A DNA stretch of 35,098 nucleotides from an uncultured Phenylobacterium sp. (lineage in GTDB: Bacteria; Pseudomonadota; Alphaproteobacteria; Caulobacterales; Caulobacteraceae): assembly GCF_902826855.1 (NCBI RefSeq), contig NZ_CADEGK010000021.1, positions 1 to 35,098 of the forward strand, in the 5' to 3' direction. The notes below the pieces were generated by a model that saw only the letters and a program-made list of their open reading frames with translations, made no database searches and was not told the origin of the DNA. Positions within the stretch are counted from its first letter, which is position 1. Every line of letters starts with the position of its first letter. Of the stretch, positions 10,993 to 17,587 are shown piece by piece. Position numbers and translations under genes: made by a program.

Positions 10993-11007
10993 TTGAGGCA
11001 TGGTTAA
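10993..11007 (-). promoter_or_regulatory. Candidate CtrA box for fliX
   Basis: The minus strand reads TTAA-CCATGCC-TCAA, one mismatch from the CtrA consensus TTAA-N7-TTAA. It is 57-71 bp upstream of the fliX ATG, a position suitable for activation. In Caulobacter fliX belongs to the CtrA-controlled class II flagellar genes. Confidence 0.5.
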
Positions 11008-11081
11008 CGGGCGGCTGTTTCTGCCTAGTCGGAACTTGCCGCCCCATCGCCTCCGTCGTTGATTCTATTGGCAGTTTAGTC

Positions 11082-11096
11082 TGGCACGCTTCTCGC
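11082..11096 (+). promoter_or_regulatory. Sigma-54 promoter of the flgI operon
   Basis: TGGCACG (11082-11088), four bases, then TCGC (11093-11096) matches the -24/-12 consensus TGGCACG-N4-TTGC with one mismatch. The invariant GG and GC are exactly ten bases apart. Transcription would begin near 11108, about 25 bases before the flgI ATG. Late flagellar genes in Caulobacter use sigma-54 with the activator FlbD. Confidence 0.75.
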
Positions 11097-11132
11097 GTCT
11101 GGCCCTCCCGAACAACTGCGTCCAAGGCTGCC

Positions 11133-12239
11133 ATGCGTCCCATCCGTGTCTTCTCCGCCCTGCTGCTCTCCGCCTCGCTGTTGACGGGCCCGGCGTTCGC
11201 CAAGTCGCGCATCAAGGATGTGGTCGAGTTCGAAGGCGTTCGCGAGAACCAGCTGGTCGGCTACGGCATCGTCGTGGGCCTGAACGGCACAGGCGATGCG
11301 CTGCGCAACGCGCCATTCACCAAGCAGAGCCTGGAAGCGATGCTCGAGCGGCTGGGCGTCAACGTCCGCGACGCCAACCTCAACACCAAGAACGTGGCCG
11401 CGGTGATGGTCACCGCCAAGCTGCCGGCCTTCGCCGCGCCGGGCTCGCAGATCGACGCCACGGTGTCGGCCTTCGGCGACGCCAAGAGCCTGCTGGGCGG
11501 CACCTTGCTGGTCACTCCCCTGCTGGGCGCCGACGGCCAGGCCTATGCAGTGGCCCAGGGCACGGTGCAGACCGGCTCGGTCAGCGCCGGCGGGGCCTCC
11601 GGCTCCACTGTGCTGAAGGGCGTGCCGACCGCCGGCCGGATCGCCGGCGGCGCCAGCGTCGAGCGCGAGGTCAACTTCCAGCTCGCCAACATGGCCCAGA
11701 CGCGCCTCACCCTGCGCAACCCCGACTTCACCACCGCCAAGCGCATCGCCGACGTGATCAACGGCGCCTATCCGGGCTCGGCCTATGCCGACAATCCGAC
11801 CATCGTGGCGGTCCGCACCCCGGCGGGCACGAACATGATGGCCTTCATGTCGGCGATCGAGAACCTGACTGTCGAGCCGGACTCCGCCGCCAAGGTGGTC
11901 ATCGACGAGGTGGCGGGCGTCATCGTCATGGGCGACGCGGTCCGGATCTCCACCGTCGCGATCCAGCAGGGTAACCTGACCATCACGGTGCGTGAGCAAC
12001 CGGCGGTGAGCCAGCCCGGCGCCTTCGCCCGCGTCGGCCAGACCGCCGTGGTGCCTCAGAGCGACGTCTCGGTGGAGGAGGAGAAGGGCAAGCAGTTCCT
12101 GACCCTGAAGTCCGGCGCGGCGCTCTCGGTCCTGGTCTCGGGCCTGAACGCCCTGGGCGTCACCCCGCGCGACATGATCTCCATTCTCCAGACCATCAAG
12201 GCCGCGGGCGCACTGCAGGCCGAAATCGAGGTGATGTGA
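11133..12239 (+). CDS. flgI: Flagellar P-ring protein FlgI
   Basis: A 368-residue periplasmic protein that polymerises into the P ring around the flagellar rod. It begins with a signal peptide ([19 protein letters not shown], cut after AFA) and then the highly conserved start [30 protein letters not shown] region. The C-terminus carries [15 protein letters not shown] and ends IEVM, as in the family. ATG 11133 is chosen for the signal peptide and a short AAGG upstream; a longer frame from 10962 crosses the promoter. The stop overlaps the next ATG (TGATG), so cheL is probably translationally coupled. Confidence 0.97.
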   Translation: [368 protein letters not shown]

Positions 12240-12553
12240 TGGCCGACCTGATGTCCGCCGCGGGCCTGACCCCCAACCTGCTGGCGCCGGCAGCGACGAC
12301 CACGGCGGGTGAACTCGCCCGGGCGAACGCCAAAGACGTGGCCCAGAAATTCGAGGCCCAGTTCCTGTCGTCGATGTTCCAGTCGATGTTCGCCGGCCTG
12401 AAGAGCGACGGCCCCTTCGGCGGCGGCGAGGGTGAGGAGATGTTCCGCTCGCTGCAGACGGAGGCCATGGCCAAGCAGGTGGCCAAGCGCGGCGGCATCG
12501 GCGTCGCCGACGTGGTGCAACGCGAGATCCTGAAGATGCAGGGGCTGACCTGA
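12239..12553 (+). CDS. cheL: Rod-binding protein, FlgJ N-terminal type (CheL)
   Basis: A 104-residue protein corresponding to the N-terminal rod-capping half of FlgJ without the muramidase half. The family block is clear: AKDVAQKFEAQFLSSMFQSM, then GGGEGEEMFRSL and the end MAKQVAKRGGIGVAD. Caulobacter has the same single-domain protein, called CheL, in the same place after flgI. It acts in the periplasm during rod assembly; a separate hydrolase must open the peptidoglycan. ATG 12239 overlaps the flgI stop, with GAGG seven bases before it inside flgI; an in-frame GTG sits one codon earlier. Confidence 0.93.
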   Translation: MADLMSAAGLTPNLLAPAATTTAGELARANAKDVAQKFEAQFLSSMFQSMFAGLKSDGPFGGGEGEEMFRSLQTEAMAKQVAKRGGIGVADVVQREILKMQGLT

Positions 12554-12996
12554 TGGCGCTTTCCGCGACCGACGCCGCAGACCGCGTCGAACAGCTGGTA
12601 ATCCTGACGGAACGCCTCACCGCGCTGATCGCCGACCAGGCGGCCTGCTTCGAGCAGCGCCGGCCGCAAGACGCCGCAGCCATGCTGGATGAGGTCTCTC
12701 GGCTGGCGAACCTCTACCGACACGAGAGCGCCCGGGTGCGCGCCGACACCTCGATGGTGTCTTCCGCGCCCTTGGCCGCTCGCGAGCGCCTGATCCGCGC
12801 CACTGAGGGCTTCGATGCCGTCCTCGCCCGCCAGGGCCGCGCCATCGAGGCCGCCCGCACGGTGACCGAAGGCCTCGTCCGCTGCATCGCCGACGAGGTC
12901 GCCGCCCAGCGCACCCGCAGCTCGAGCTATGGCGCCGGCGGCGTGGTGAGCCCGGGCGCCGAAGCCACCGCGATCACGCTGAACAAGCGGGCTTAG
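12553..12996 (+). CDS. flbY: Flagellar protein FlbY (FlgN-like)
   Basis: The third gene of the operon overlaps cheL by one base. The 147-residue product is almost entirely helical with heptad-like spacing (VEQLVILTERLTALIADQ and later EGFDAVLARQGRAIEAAR), like FlgN-type export chaperones and Caulobacter FlbY, which follows cheL in that genome. The role is probably in flagellar export or assembly in the cytoplasm; naming rests mainly on position and overall shape, because the family is poorly conserved. Confidence 0.82.
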   Translation: MALSATDAADRVEQLVILTERLTALIADQAACFEQRRPQDAAAMLDEVSRLANLYRHESARVRADTSMVSSAPLAARERLIRATEGFDAVLARQGRAIEAARTVTEGLVRCIADEVAAQRTRSSSYGAGGVVSPGAEATAITLNKRA

Positions 12997-13030
12997 GCCC
13001 CTCCCTCGTCGCTGAGCAACTGGGCGACTG

Positions 13031-13047
13031 GCGCCGCGTTCCGGCGC
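13031..13047 (+). other. GC hairpin between flbY and the next gene
   Basis: GCGCCG (13031-13036) and CGGCGC (13042-13047) form a six-pair stem with loop CGTTC, 34 bp after the flbY stop. No thymine run follows. It may partly terminate the flagellar operon or protect its 3' end. Confidence 0.3.
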
Positions 13048-13061
13048 GGCTATGCTCGGCC

Positions 13062-13331
13062 ATGGCCCGCCCCGACCTCAGCACGCCCGAAGGACGGGCC
13101 GACTACCAGGCCGAACTGCGCCCTGTGGGCGCACCGTGGCGGATCGCCGGCATCGTGCTCGTGGTGATCGCCGCCCTGGGCGTGGTCATCACCCGCGGCA
13201 TGGGCCGCGGTCCCACCGATCCGGTCTTCCTGGGCAGCCTGGCCCTGCTGGTGCTGGGCTGGGCGGCCGTGGGTGTCGGGGTGTTCCTGCGCGGACGCCA
13301 CAACCACCACCGCATGCGCGAGCCGCTATAG
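13062..13331 (+). CDS. Small inner-membrane protein, unknown function
   Basis: An 89-residue protein with two predicted transmembrane helices (IAGIVLVVIAALGVVIT around residues 28-44 and FLGSLALLVLGWAAVGVGVFL around 56-76), a short connecting loop and a basic, histidine-rich tail (RGRHNHHRMREPL). Charge distribution places both ends on the cytoplasmic side. I do not recognise a named family. It follows flbY by 65 bp on the same strand, but a hairpin lies between, so it may or may not be read with the flagellar operon. Codon use matches its neighbours. Confidence 0.7.
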   Translation: MARPDLSTPEGRADYQAELRPVGAPWRIAGIVLVVIAALGVVITRGMGRGPTDPVFLGSLALLVLGWAAVGVGVFLRGRHNHHRMREPL

Positions 13332-13345
13332 CGGATGGGGGCGGT

Positions 13346-13371
13346 ATGGGCGGCGGCCGGCCGCCGCCCAT
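13346..13371. repeat. Perfect 26-bp GC palindrome
   Basis: Bases 13346-13371 read identically on both strands: arms of 13 bases beginning ATGGGCGGCGGCC and no spacer. It lies between two convergent genes, 15 bp after one stop codon and 15 bp before the other. As RNA it would be a very stable hairpin, so a bidirectional terminator or mRNA end is likely, although no thymine tract follows on either side. Confidence 0.7.
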
Positions 13372-13385
13372 GAAGCTTTAGGCTG

Positions 13386-13556
13386 CTAGAAGCCCAGGCC
13401 GCCGGTGGCCGCGCCGGCCATGAGGGCCAGGCATACGAGGGTGATGGGGGCGGAGGCGTCGAGGACGCGGATCAAGCGGGCGATCATGAGGCGGAACTCC
13501 TTCCGGCGAGCGGGACGGGTCGGGATGAGGTGTCGTGGGGTCGCTTTCGGCTTCAT
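13386..13556 (-). CDS. 56-residue single-pass membrane protein, unknown function
   Basis: A small gene. The protein starts MKPKATPRH, has a very basic N-terminal third (RPARRKEFR) and one hydrophobic helix (APITLVCLALMAGAATGGLGF) that runs to the end. ATG 13556 has AAGGAG five bases upstream. A second in-frame ATG at 13487 also has a strong AAGGAG, nine bases upstream, and would give a 33-residue form that is nearly only the helix. Codons end in G or C at almost every position, as in real genes here. It follows the hydrolase gene on the same strand after 45 bp. Family not recognised. Confidence 0.6.
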   Translation of the reverse strand: MKPKATPRHLIPTRPARRKEFRLMIARLIRVLDASAPITLVCLALMAGAATGGLGF

Positions 13557-13601
13557 CCAGTCTCCTTCGGCTATTGATGGGATCGGTGGCCGGCCGGGCC
13601 G

Positions 13602-14471
13602 CTACGGCCGAACCAGAAACTCGAGGATCCGCGCGTTGACGGCCTCAGGCTGCGCCACGGCGGCGATGTGATCGGCGCCGGGGACGATGGCGGTCTCGAG
13701 GGCGGGCATCCGCCGCTTGGCCAGCGCCAGGGTCGCCTGCGGGTCGTAGAGCCGCTCCTGGTCGCCGATCAGCAGCAGCGTCGGCGCGCGGATCGCGCGC
13801 AGCTCCGGCGTGCCGAGCACGGCGGCCGAGATGGTCTGCAGTCGCGGCCGCTCGGCCATCATCACGCCCATCAGGGCGGCCCATTGTGCATCGCGCGGGG
13901 CCATCCGCAGGTCCGCCATGCTGGCCTCGCGCTGGTCGCCCATGAGCCGCCGCAACCGGCGGCGCAGCGGCAGGCTCAGCATGGTGAGCATGAACTTCAG
14001 CGACAGGCCGACGAACGTGCCCGCCGGGCTGATGAGCACGACGCGATCCACCCGCTCGGGGGTCAGCGACGCTTGGCTGAGCGCCAGGAAGCCGCCGAAG
14101 GAACAGCCGACGATGGATGCGCGCTGCACGCCCAGGCCGTCGAGGACATCCGTCAGCCAGCCGGCGAAGGCGCGCCGGCCCCGGATGCGCGCACCGCTGG
14201 CGACGCTCTTGCCCCCCTGCCCGATCACGTCGACCGCATAGGTCCGGAAATGCCCGCTGAGCGCCGCGACGTTGGAACGCCAGACCGTGGCGCTGGCCAC
14301 CAGGCTGTGCAGCAGCACCAACGGCGGCGCATCGAGGGGACCGCTGGCGATCACATGAGTGGTCCCGAGCCGTGTCGGGAGCTGCAGGGTGTCGAACGGG
14401 ACCGGCCAGGCAGCGAGCACGGCATCGTAGGCGGCGATGTAGCGGCGTTGGCTCTCTTCAGTTCTGAACAT
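13602..14471 (-). CDS. Alpha/beta hydrolase
   Basis: A 289-residue protein of the alpha/beta hydrolase fold. The nucleophile elbow is GCSFGG (Ser near residue 124), the acid is probably the Asp in the IGDQERLYD segment, and the catalytic histidine is in GADHIA near the C-terminus; an early PLVLLHSL stretch forms the oxyanion region. The closest recalled relatives are esterases or C-C bond hydrolases of unknown substrate. ATG 14471 is preferred over upstream frames because GGAGG lies six bases before it. Upstream, on the same strand, are a promoter candidate and two terminator-like hairpins that could limit its expression. Confidence 0.88.
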   Translation of the reverse strand: MFRTEESQRRYIAAYDAVLAAWPVPFDTLQLPTRLGTTHVIASGPLDAPPLVLLHSLVASATVWRSNVAALSGHFRTYAVDVIGQGGKSVASGARIRGRRAFAGWLTDVLDGLGVQRASIVGCSFGGFLALSQASLTPERVDRVVLISPAGTFVGLSLKFMLTMLSLPLRRRLRRLMGDQREASMADLRMAPRDAQWAALMGVMMAERPRLQTISAAVLGTPELRAIRAPTLLLIGDQERLYDPQATLALAKRRMPALETAIVPGADHIAAVAQPEAVNARILEFLVRP

Positions 14472-14623
14472 GCAGACCCTCCAGCTGCGTCCGCGCATGG
14501 CGGACTCCCGGGGAAGCGCGGCGGGCCAACAGGATCGCGCACCCGCAGGTGGACCTGCGGGCGGCCGGCGCGAGGGCCGGGGATGGCTGGTCTGTCGAAT
14601 GGCCCTGCGACCAACAGGGCATG

Positions 14624-14652
14624 AAAAACCCGCCGGGATCGCTCCCAACGGG
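14624..14652 (-). terminator. Intrinsic terminator on the minus strand
   Basis: Read on the minus strand, CCCGTTGGGA (14652-14643) and TCCCGGCGGG (14638-14629) form a continuous ten-pair stem with two U-G pairs and a GCGA tetraloop, followed at once by TTTTT (14628-14624). No minus-strand gene precedes it: it lies 153 bp upstream of the hydrolase ATG, so it must end a short RNA or act as an attenuator. Confidence 0.7.
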
Positions 14653-14716
14653 CGGTCGTATACAGACGCGAAAAAGACAGCGCAACAACTAAATTGTGCG
14701 CGGGCCTAGTTCGCCA
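14624..14716 (-). ncRNA. Candidate small RNA or attenuated leader, about 90 nt
   Basis: The segment lies between a promoter candidate (14723-14750) and an intrinsic terminator (14652-14624), both on the minus strand. It would also contain a 5' hairpin at 14701-14680 (GCGCA-CAA pairing with TTG-T-TGCGC), itself followed by CTTTTT. Two stable stems joined by a U-rich single strand resemble bacterial trans-acting RNAs. The other reading is an attenuated leader for the hydrolase gene 153 bp downstream. No known RNA family is recognised. Confidence 0.4.
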
Positions 14717-14722
14717 AGTGCG

Positions 14723-14750
14723 AATGTAAGCCTTCCTCTGACCATGTCAA
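14723..14750 (-). promoter_or_regulatory. Housekeeping-type promoter on the minus strand
   Basis: TTGACA (14750-14745, perfect -35) and TACATT (14728-14723, four of six) are 16 bases apart. The start would be near 14716. An inverted repeat TTCGC-N5-GCGAA at 14710-14724 covers the start point and may be an operator. Confidence 0.5.
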
Positions 14751-14782
14751 GCCCGCATCACTTTGAGGTTCCGATTCCCAAT

Positions 14783-14798
14783 TCAAACGCTTGTTTGA
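14783..14798. promoter_or_regulatory. TetR-like operator upstream of the FMN riboswitch
   Basis: TCAAAC (14783-14788) and GTTTGA (14793-14798) are perfect inverted repeats around GCTT, a shape common for TetR-family repressors. On the plus strand TTGTTT (14791-14796) and TATCCT (14815-14820), 18 bases apart, could be the -35 and -10 of the ribH transcript, so the operator would overlap the -35 box. No TetR gene is in the window. Confidence 0.45.
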
Positions 14799-14850
14799 CG
14801 CCGCGGAATTGCCCTATCCTTCCCTCGCCGTCGGATGTTCCGGCGGCCTA

Positions 14851-15021
14851 CGTTCTCAGGGCGGGGTGTAATTCCCCACCGGCGGTAATGCCCTTCGAAG
14901 CTTCGGCCAAGACGGGACGAGCCCGCGGGCGCCTTCCGGCCATTCCAGAAATGGGGCCGGCAGGGACGAGCAGACCCGGTTCGATCCCGGGGCCGACGGT
15001 TAGAGTCCGGTTATGAGAACG
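14851..15021 (+). ncRNA. FMN riboswitch (RFN element)
   Basis: The conserved core is plain: the 5' strand CGTTCTCA (14851-14858) pairs with TGAGAACG (15014-15021) to close P1. The hallmark stretch AGGGCGGGGTGTAATTCC follows, then CCACCGGCGGTAATG, and near the end CCGACGGTTAGAGTCC. It lies 87 bases upstream of ribH, the lumazine synthase gene, which is a classic target. Binding of FMN normally switches the downstream riboflavin gene off. Confidence 0.96.
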
Positions 15022-15067
15022 GTCGAATGCGCGAAGGCGGGCAACCGTCGCTGCGCGTCCGGCCTGC

Positions 15068-15100
15068 CCCTGAGTCGTGGTCCTTTGAACCCGGTCAGGG
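15068..15100 (+). promoter_or_regulatory. Candidate ribosome-site sequestering hairpin of the riboswitch
   Basis: CCCTGA (15068-15073) can pair with TCAGGG (15095-15100), which includes the start of the GGGAG ribosome-binding site (15098-15102) six bases before the ribH ATG. A competing pairing, GGGCA (15039-15043) with TGCCC (15065-15069), would free the site. This fits control of translation, not transcription; no thymine run follows. Confidence 0.5.
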
Positions 15101-15108
15101 AGAAGACC

Positions 15109-15624
15109 ATGACCCAAATCGCCCCCCAGAAGCTCGAGACCCTCGAGTTCCCCACCGCCAACGGCGCCTTCCGCGCCGGGCGCATCGCGTTCGTCCACGC
15201 CCTGTGGCACGCTGACATCGTCCGCGAGGCCTATGCCGGCTTCGTCGAGGAGATGGCGGTGCTCGGCTATGCCGAGGACGTCATCGAGCGCTTCGAGACC
15301 CCCGGCTCCTTCGAGATCCCACTGCACGCCCAGACCCTGGCCCGCACCGGCCGCTATGCCGCCATCGTGGCCGCCGGTTTCGTGGTCGACGGCGGCATCT
15401 ACCGCCACGACTTCGTGGCCCAGACGGTGATCCAGGCCCTGATGCAGGTGCAGTTGGCCACAGAGACGCCGGTGTTCTCGGTGGTGCTGACGCCGCACCA
15501 CTTCCACGAGCACGACACCCACCAGGGCTTCTTCCACGCCCACTTCCGCACCAAGGGGGCGGAGGCCGCGCGAGCCTGCGTCGGCACGCTCACCAGCCTC
15601 GGCAAGCTGGCGGGGGCGGTGTGA
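15109..15624 (+). CDS. ribH: 6,7-dimethyl-8-ribityllumazine synthase (type II-like)
   Basis: The 171-residue enzyme joins 5-amino-6-ribitylaminouracil with dihydroxybutanone phosphate to form the direct precursor of riboflavin. Family features are the RIAFVHALWHADIVREAY substrate-site strand, the GSFEIPLHAQ motif and the phosphate-site stretch ending in FFHAHFRTKG. The AALWH/LWHADI form and the HDFVAQ segment recall RibH2 of Brucella and rhizobia, the lumazine synthase that is often riboswitch-controlled and separate from the main rib operon. ATG 15109 follows GGGAG; the longer frame from 15013 would run through the riboswitch. The stop overlaps the thioesterase ATG by one base. Confidence 0.95.
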   Translation: MTQIAPQKLETLEFPTANGAFRAGRIAFVHALWHADIVREAYAGFVEEMAVLGYAEDVIERFETPGSFEIPLHAQTLARTGRYAAIVAAGFVVDGGIYRHDFVAQTVIQALMQVQLATETPVFSVVLTPHHFHEHDTHQGFFHAHFRTKGAEAARACVGTLTSLGKLAGAV

Positions 15625-16052
15625 TGGATGCCGGCGCCCACGTCCCGGACGGCTTCGTCGCCGACGAACGCGACAGCCCCGCCACCAACGCCTGGAAGCC
15701 GATCTACCGGCGAATGGCGGGTGACACGGTGATCATCGGCCTGCGGGTTACGTCCGCCCACACGAACAGCCGCGGCTTCGTCCACGGCGGGCTGATCTCG
15801 GCGCTGGCGGACAATGCCATGGGCCACTCCTGCGCCAGCCGGATCGGCCCAGACTCCACCCTGGTCACGGTGAGCCTCACCGTCGATTTCCTGGGGCCGG
15901 CGTTTCCGGGGCAGTGGCTGGAGTTCGACACGGTGTTCGTGAAGCCCGGCGGCACGCTTTGCTTCACCCAGGCCTTCGTCACCGCCGACGGCCAGCCGTG
16001 CGCCCGGACCAACGGCGTGTTCCGGGTGGTGAGGCAGAAGATGGCGGCCTGA
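15624..16052 (+). CDS. PaaI-type hotdog thioesterase
   Basis: A 142-residue single hotdog domain. The motif SRGFVHGGLISALADNAMG holds the HGG signature that binds the CoA thioester and the following Asp/Asn that acts in catalysis; the strand TVSLTVDFLGPA is also typical. Such enzymes hydrolyse acyl- or aryl-CoA in the cytoplasm. It overlaps ribH by one base (TGATG), so it is probably translated by coupling and is under the FMN riboswitch. No link between acyl-CoA hydrolysis and riboflavin is known to me. An in-frame GTG one codon upstream is possible. Confidence 0.9.
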   Translation: MDAGAHVPDGFVADERDSPATNAWKPIYRRMAGDTVIIGLRVTSAHTNSRGFVHGGLISALADNAMGHSCASRIGPDSTLVTVSLTVDFLGPAFPGQWLEFDTVFVKPGGTLCFTQAFVTADGQPCARTNGVFRVVRQKMAA

Positions 16053-16059
16053 CGGTCTC

Positions 16060-16084
16060 GCCTGCGTCCCCGCTTGGCGCAGGC
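16060..16084. terminator. Hairpin between convergent thioesterase and protease genes
   Basis: GCCTGCG (16060-16066) and CGCAGGC (16078-16084) form a seven-pair stem with an 11-base loop, midway between the two stop codons. No thymine run follows on either strand, so termination may be weak or need Rho. Confidence 0.45.
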
Positions 16085-16097
16085 AATGCAGCCGGGA

Positions 16098-17519
16098 CTA
16101 GGCCCGGAACGTGCCGATGATCTGTTGGCCGTTCCGTTCGATTGTCACCCGCCATCCCGGCTGCGGGCCCGCCAGCGCGTCGGCAAGGCCGCGCACCGTG
16201 GCGATCCGCACGCCGTTGACCTCGCGCACGATGTCGCCGGGCCGCAGGCCGAAGTTCAGCGCCAGGCCGCGGCTGACGCCGGTCACCAGCACGCCGGGCG
16301 GGGCGAAGGGATCCATACCCACCTCGTCGGCCACCGCCGGCGACAGGTTCACGACTGTGGCCCCGTCGAACGGGTGGCGGCCGGCGAGCGTGCGCTGATC
16401 GCGCGCCGGCGTCGCGGGCGGCGGCTCGGCCCGCAGCGTGAGCGTCTGTTCCCGCCCGTCGCGGCGCACAACCAGCGGCGCGGTCTCACCCGGGCGATGG
16501 TTGCCGATGGCGTAGGTGAGCATCGCGGCGTCGGGCACGGGACGCCCGTCGATGCGCATCACCACGTCGCCTTGGCGCAGGCCGGCGCGCGCGGCGGGGC
16601 CGTTCGGCCAGATATCGGCCACGATGGCGCCCTGCGGCACGCTGAGGCCCAGGCCGCGGGCCAGGTCCGGCGTCACGCTCTGGATGCGCGCGCCCAGCCA
16701 GGGCCGCACCACCGCGCGCCCACCGCCCACCGCCGTCTCCACCACGCGGCGCACGACCGCGGCCGGGATCGCGAAGCCGACGCCGGACGAGGAGCCCGAG
16801 CGCGAGAGGATGAAGCTGTTCACCCCGATGAGGTCGCCGTCCATGTCGATGAGCGCGCCGCCGGAGTTGCCCGGATTGATCGCCGCGTCGGTCTGGATAT
16901 AGGCCGAGCCCATCTCGCCGGTGGGATCGGCGGTGCGGTTCAGCGCCGAGATGATGCCGTTGGTCACGGTCTGGCCGACGCCGAAGGGGTCGCCGATCGC
17001 CAGCACCAGGTCGCCGACCTCGGTGTCGCCGGAGTCGTCCATGGCCAGAACGGGGAGGCGCTCGCCGGCGGGGAGATCGATCTTGAGCACCGCGAGGTCG
17101 CGACGCGGGTCGGCCAGCAGGATCTTGGCGGCGAACTCCCGACGGTCGGAGAGCGCGACGGTGATCTCCTGGCCGCCCTCGACCACGTGGTTGTTGGTGA
17201 CCACGACGCCGTCGGGCCGCACGATCACGCCGGAGCCCAGCGACTGGGCCAGTCGCGCCTGCGGCACTCCGCGGCCGAACAGCGACCAGAAGGGGTCAGT
17301 CTGCTGGCGCACCAGCCGCTTGGACGAGATGTTCACCACCGCCGGCGCGGCGCGGCGCACCACCGGGGCGAAGGAGGACTTCATCGTCAGGGCGTCTCCG
17401 GGCGGGACGCGGTTGGGTTGGGCCAAGGCTGGCGGAGCCAGGGTCGGCTGGACCTGGGCGGCGGCCGACGCGGCGGTCGAGAGAGCTGCGAGGAGGATGA
17501 GGGCGCGTCTTGCGAACAT
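16098..17519 (-). CDS. Periplasmic serine protease of the HtrA/DegP family
   Basis: A 473-residue exported protease and chaperone for misfolded envelope proteins. A signal peptide (MFARRALILLAALSTAAS) ends before AAAQ. The trypsin-like domain has the triad His111 (TNNHVV), Asp141 (RRDLAVLK) and Ser219 (NPGNSGGAL). Two PDZ domains follow (about 285-375 and 395-473), the first with the GLGLSVPQGAIV groove. ATG 17519 is preferred to ATG 17525 because AAGGA is six bases before it, while it would touch the upstream ATG. Its own gene unit lies between a convergent thioesterase and an MFS gene on the same strand. Confidence 0.95.
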   Translation of the reverse strand: MFARRALILLAALSTAASAAAQVQPTLAPPALAQPNRVPPGDALTMKSSFAPVVRRAAPAVVNISSKRLVRQQTDPFWSLFGRGVPQARLAQSLGSGVIVRPDGVVVTNNHVVEGGQEITVALSDRREFAAKILLADPRRDLAVLKIDLPAGERLPVLAMDDSGDTEVGDLVLAIGDPFGVGQTVTNGIISALNRTADPTGEMGSAYIQTDAAINPGNSGGALIDMDGDLIGVNSFILSRSGSSSGVGFAIPAAVVRRVVETAVGGGRAVVRPWLGARIQSVTPDLARGLGLSVPQGAIVADIWPNGPAARAGLRQGDVVMRIDGRPVPDAAMLTYAIGNHRPGETAPLVVRRDGREQTLTLRAEPPPATPARDQRTLAGRHPFDGATVVNLSPAVADEVGMDPFAPPGVLVTGVSRGLALNFGLRPGDIVREVNGVRIATVRGLADALAGPQPGWRVTIERNGQQIIGTFRA

Positions 17520-17587
17520 CGTCATTCCTTACACCTGAAACGGCGGCTGATATCGGCCAAGGTTCAGGCGCAAAAGTGGCGCGCAGC

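Noticed and set aside
11076-12683. 535-codon minus-strand frame opposite flgI and cheL.
   Set aside because: It is a histidine/arginine-rich mirror of flgI, which has a signal peptide, a promoter and conserved motifs. No independent start or motif supports it.
14458-14688. A leader-peptide-like frame (starting MLRCLFRV) through the minus-strand terminator hairpin.
   Set aside because: It has a TTG start with no ribosome site and no run of one amino acid, so peptide-based attenuation is not supported.
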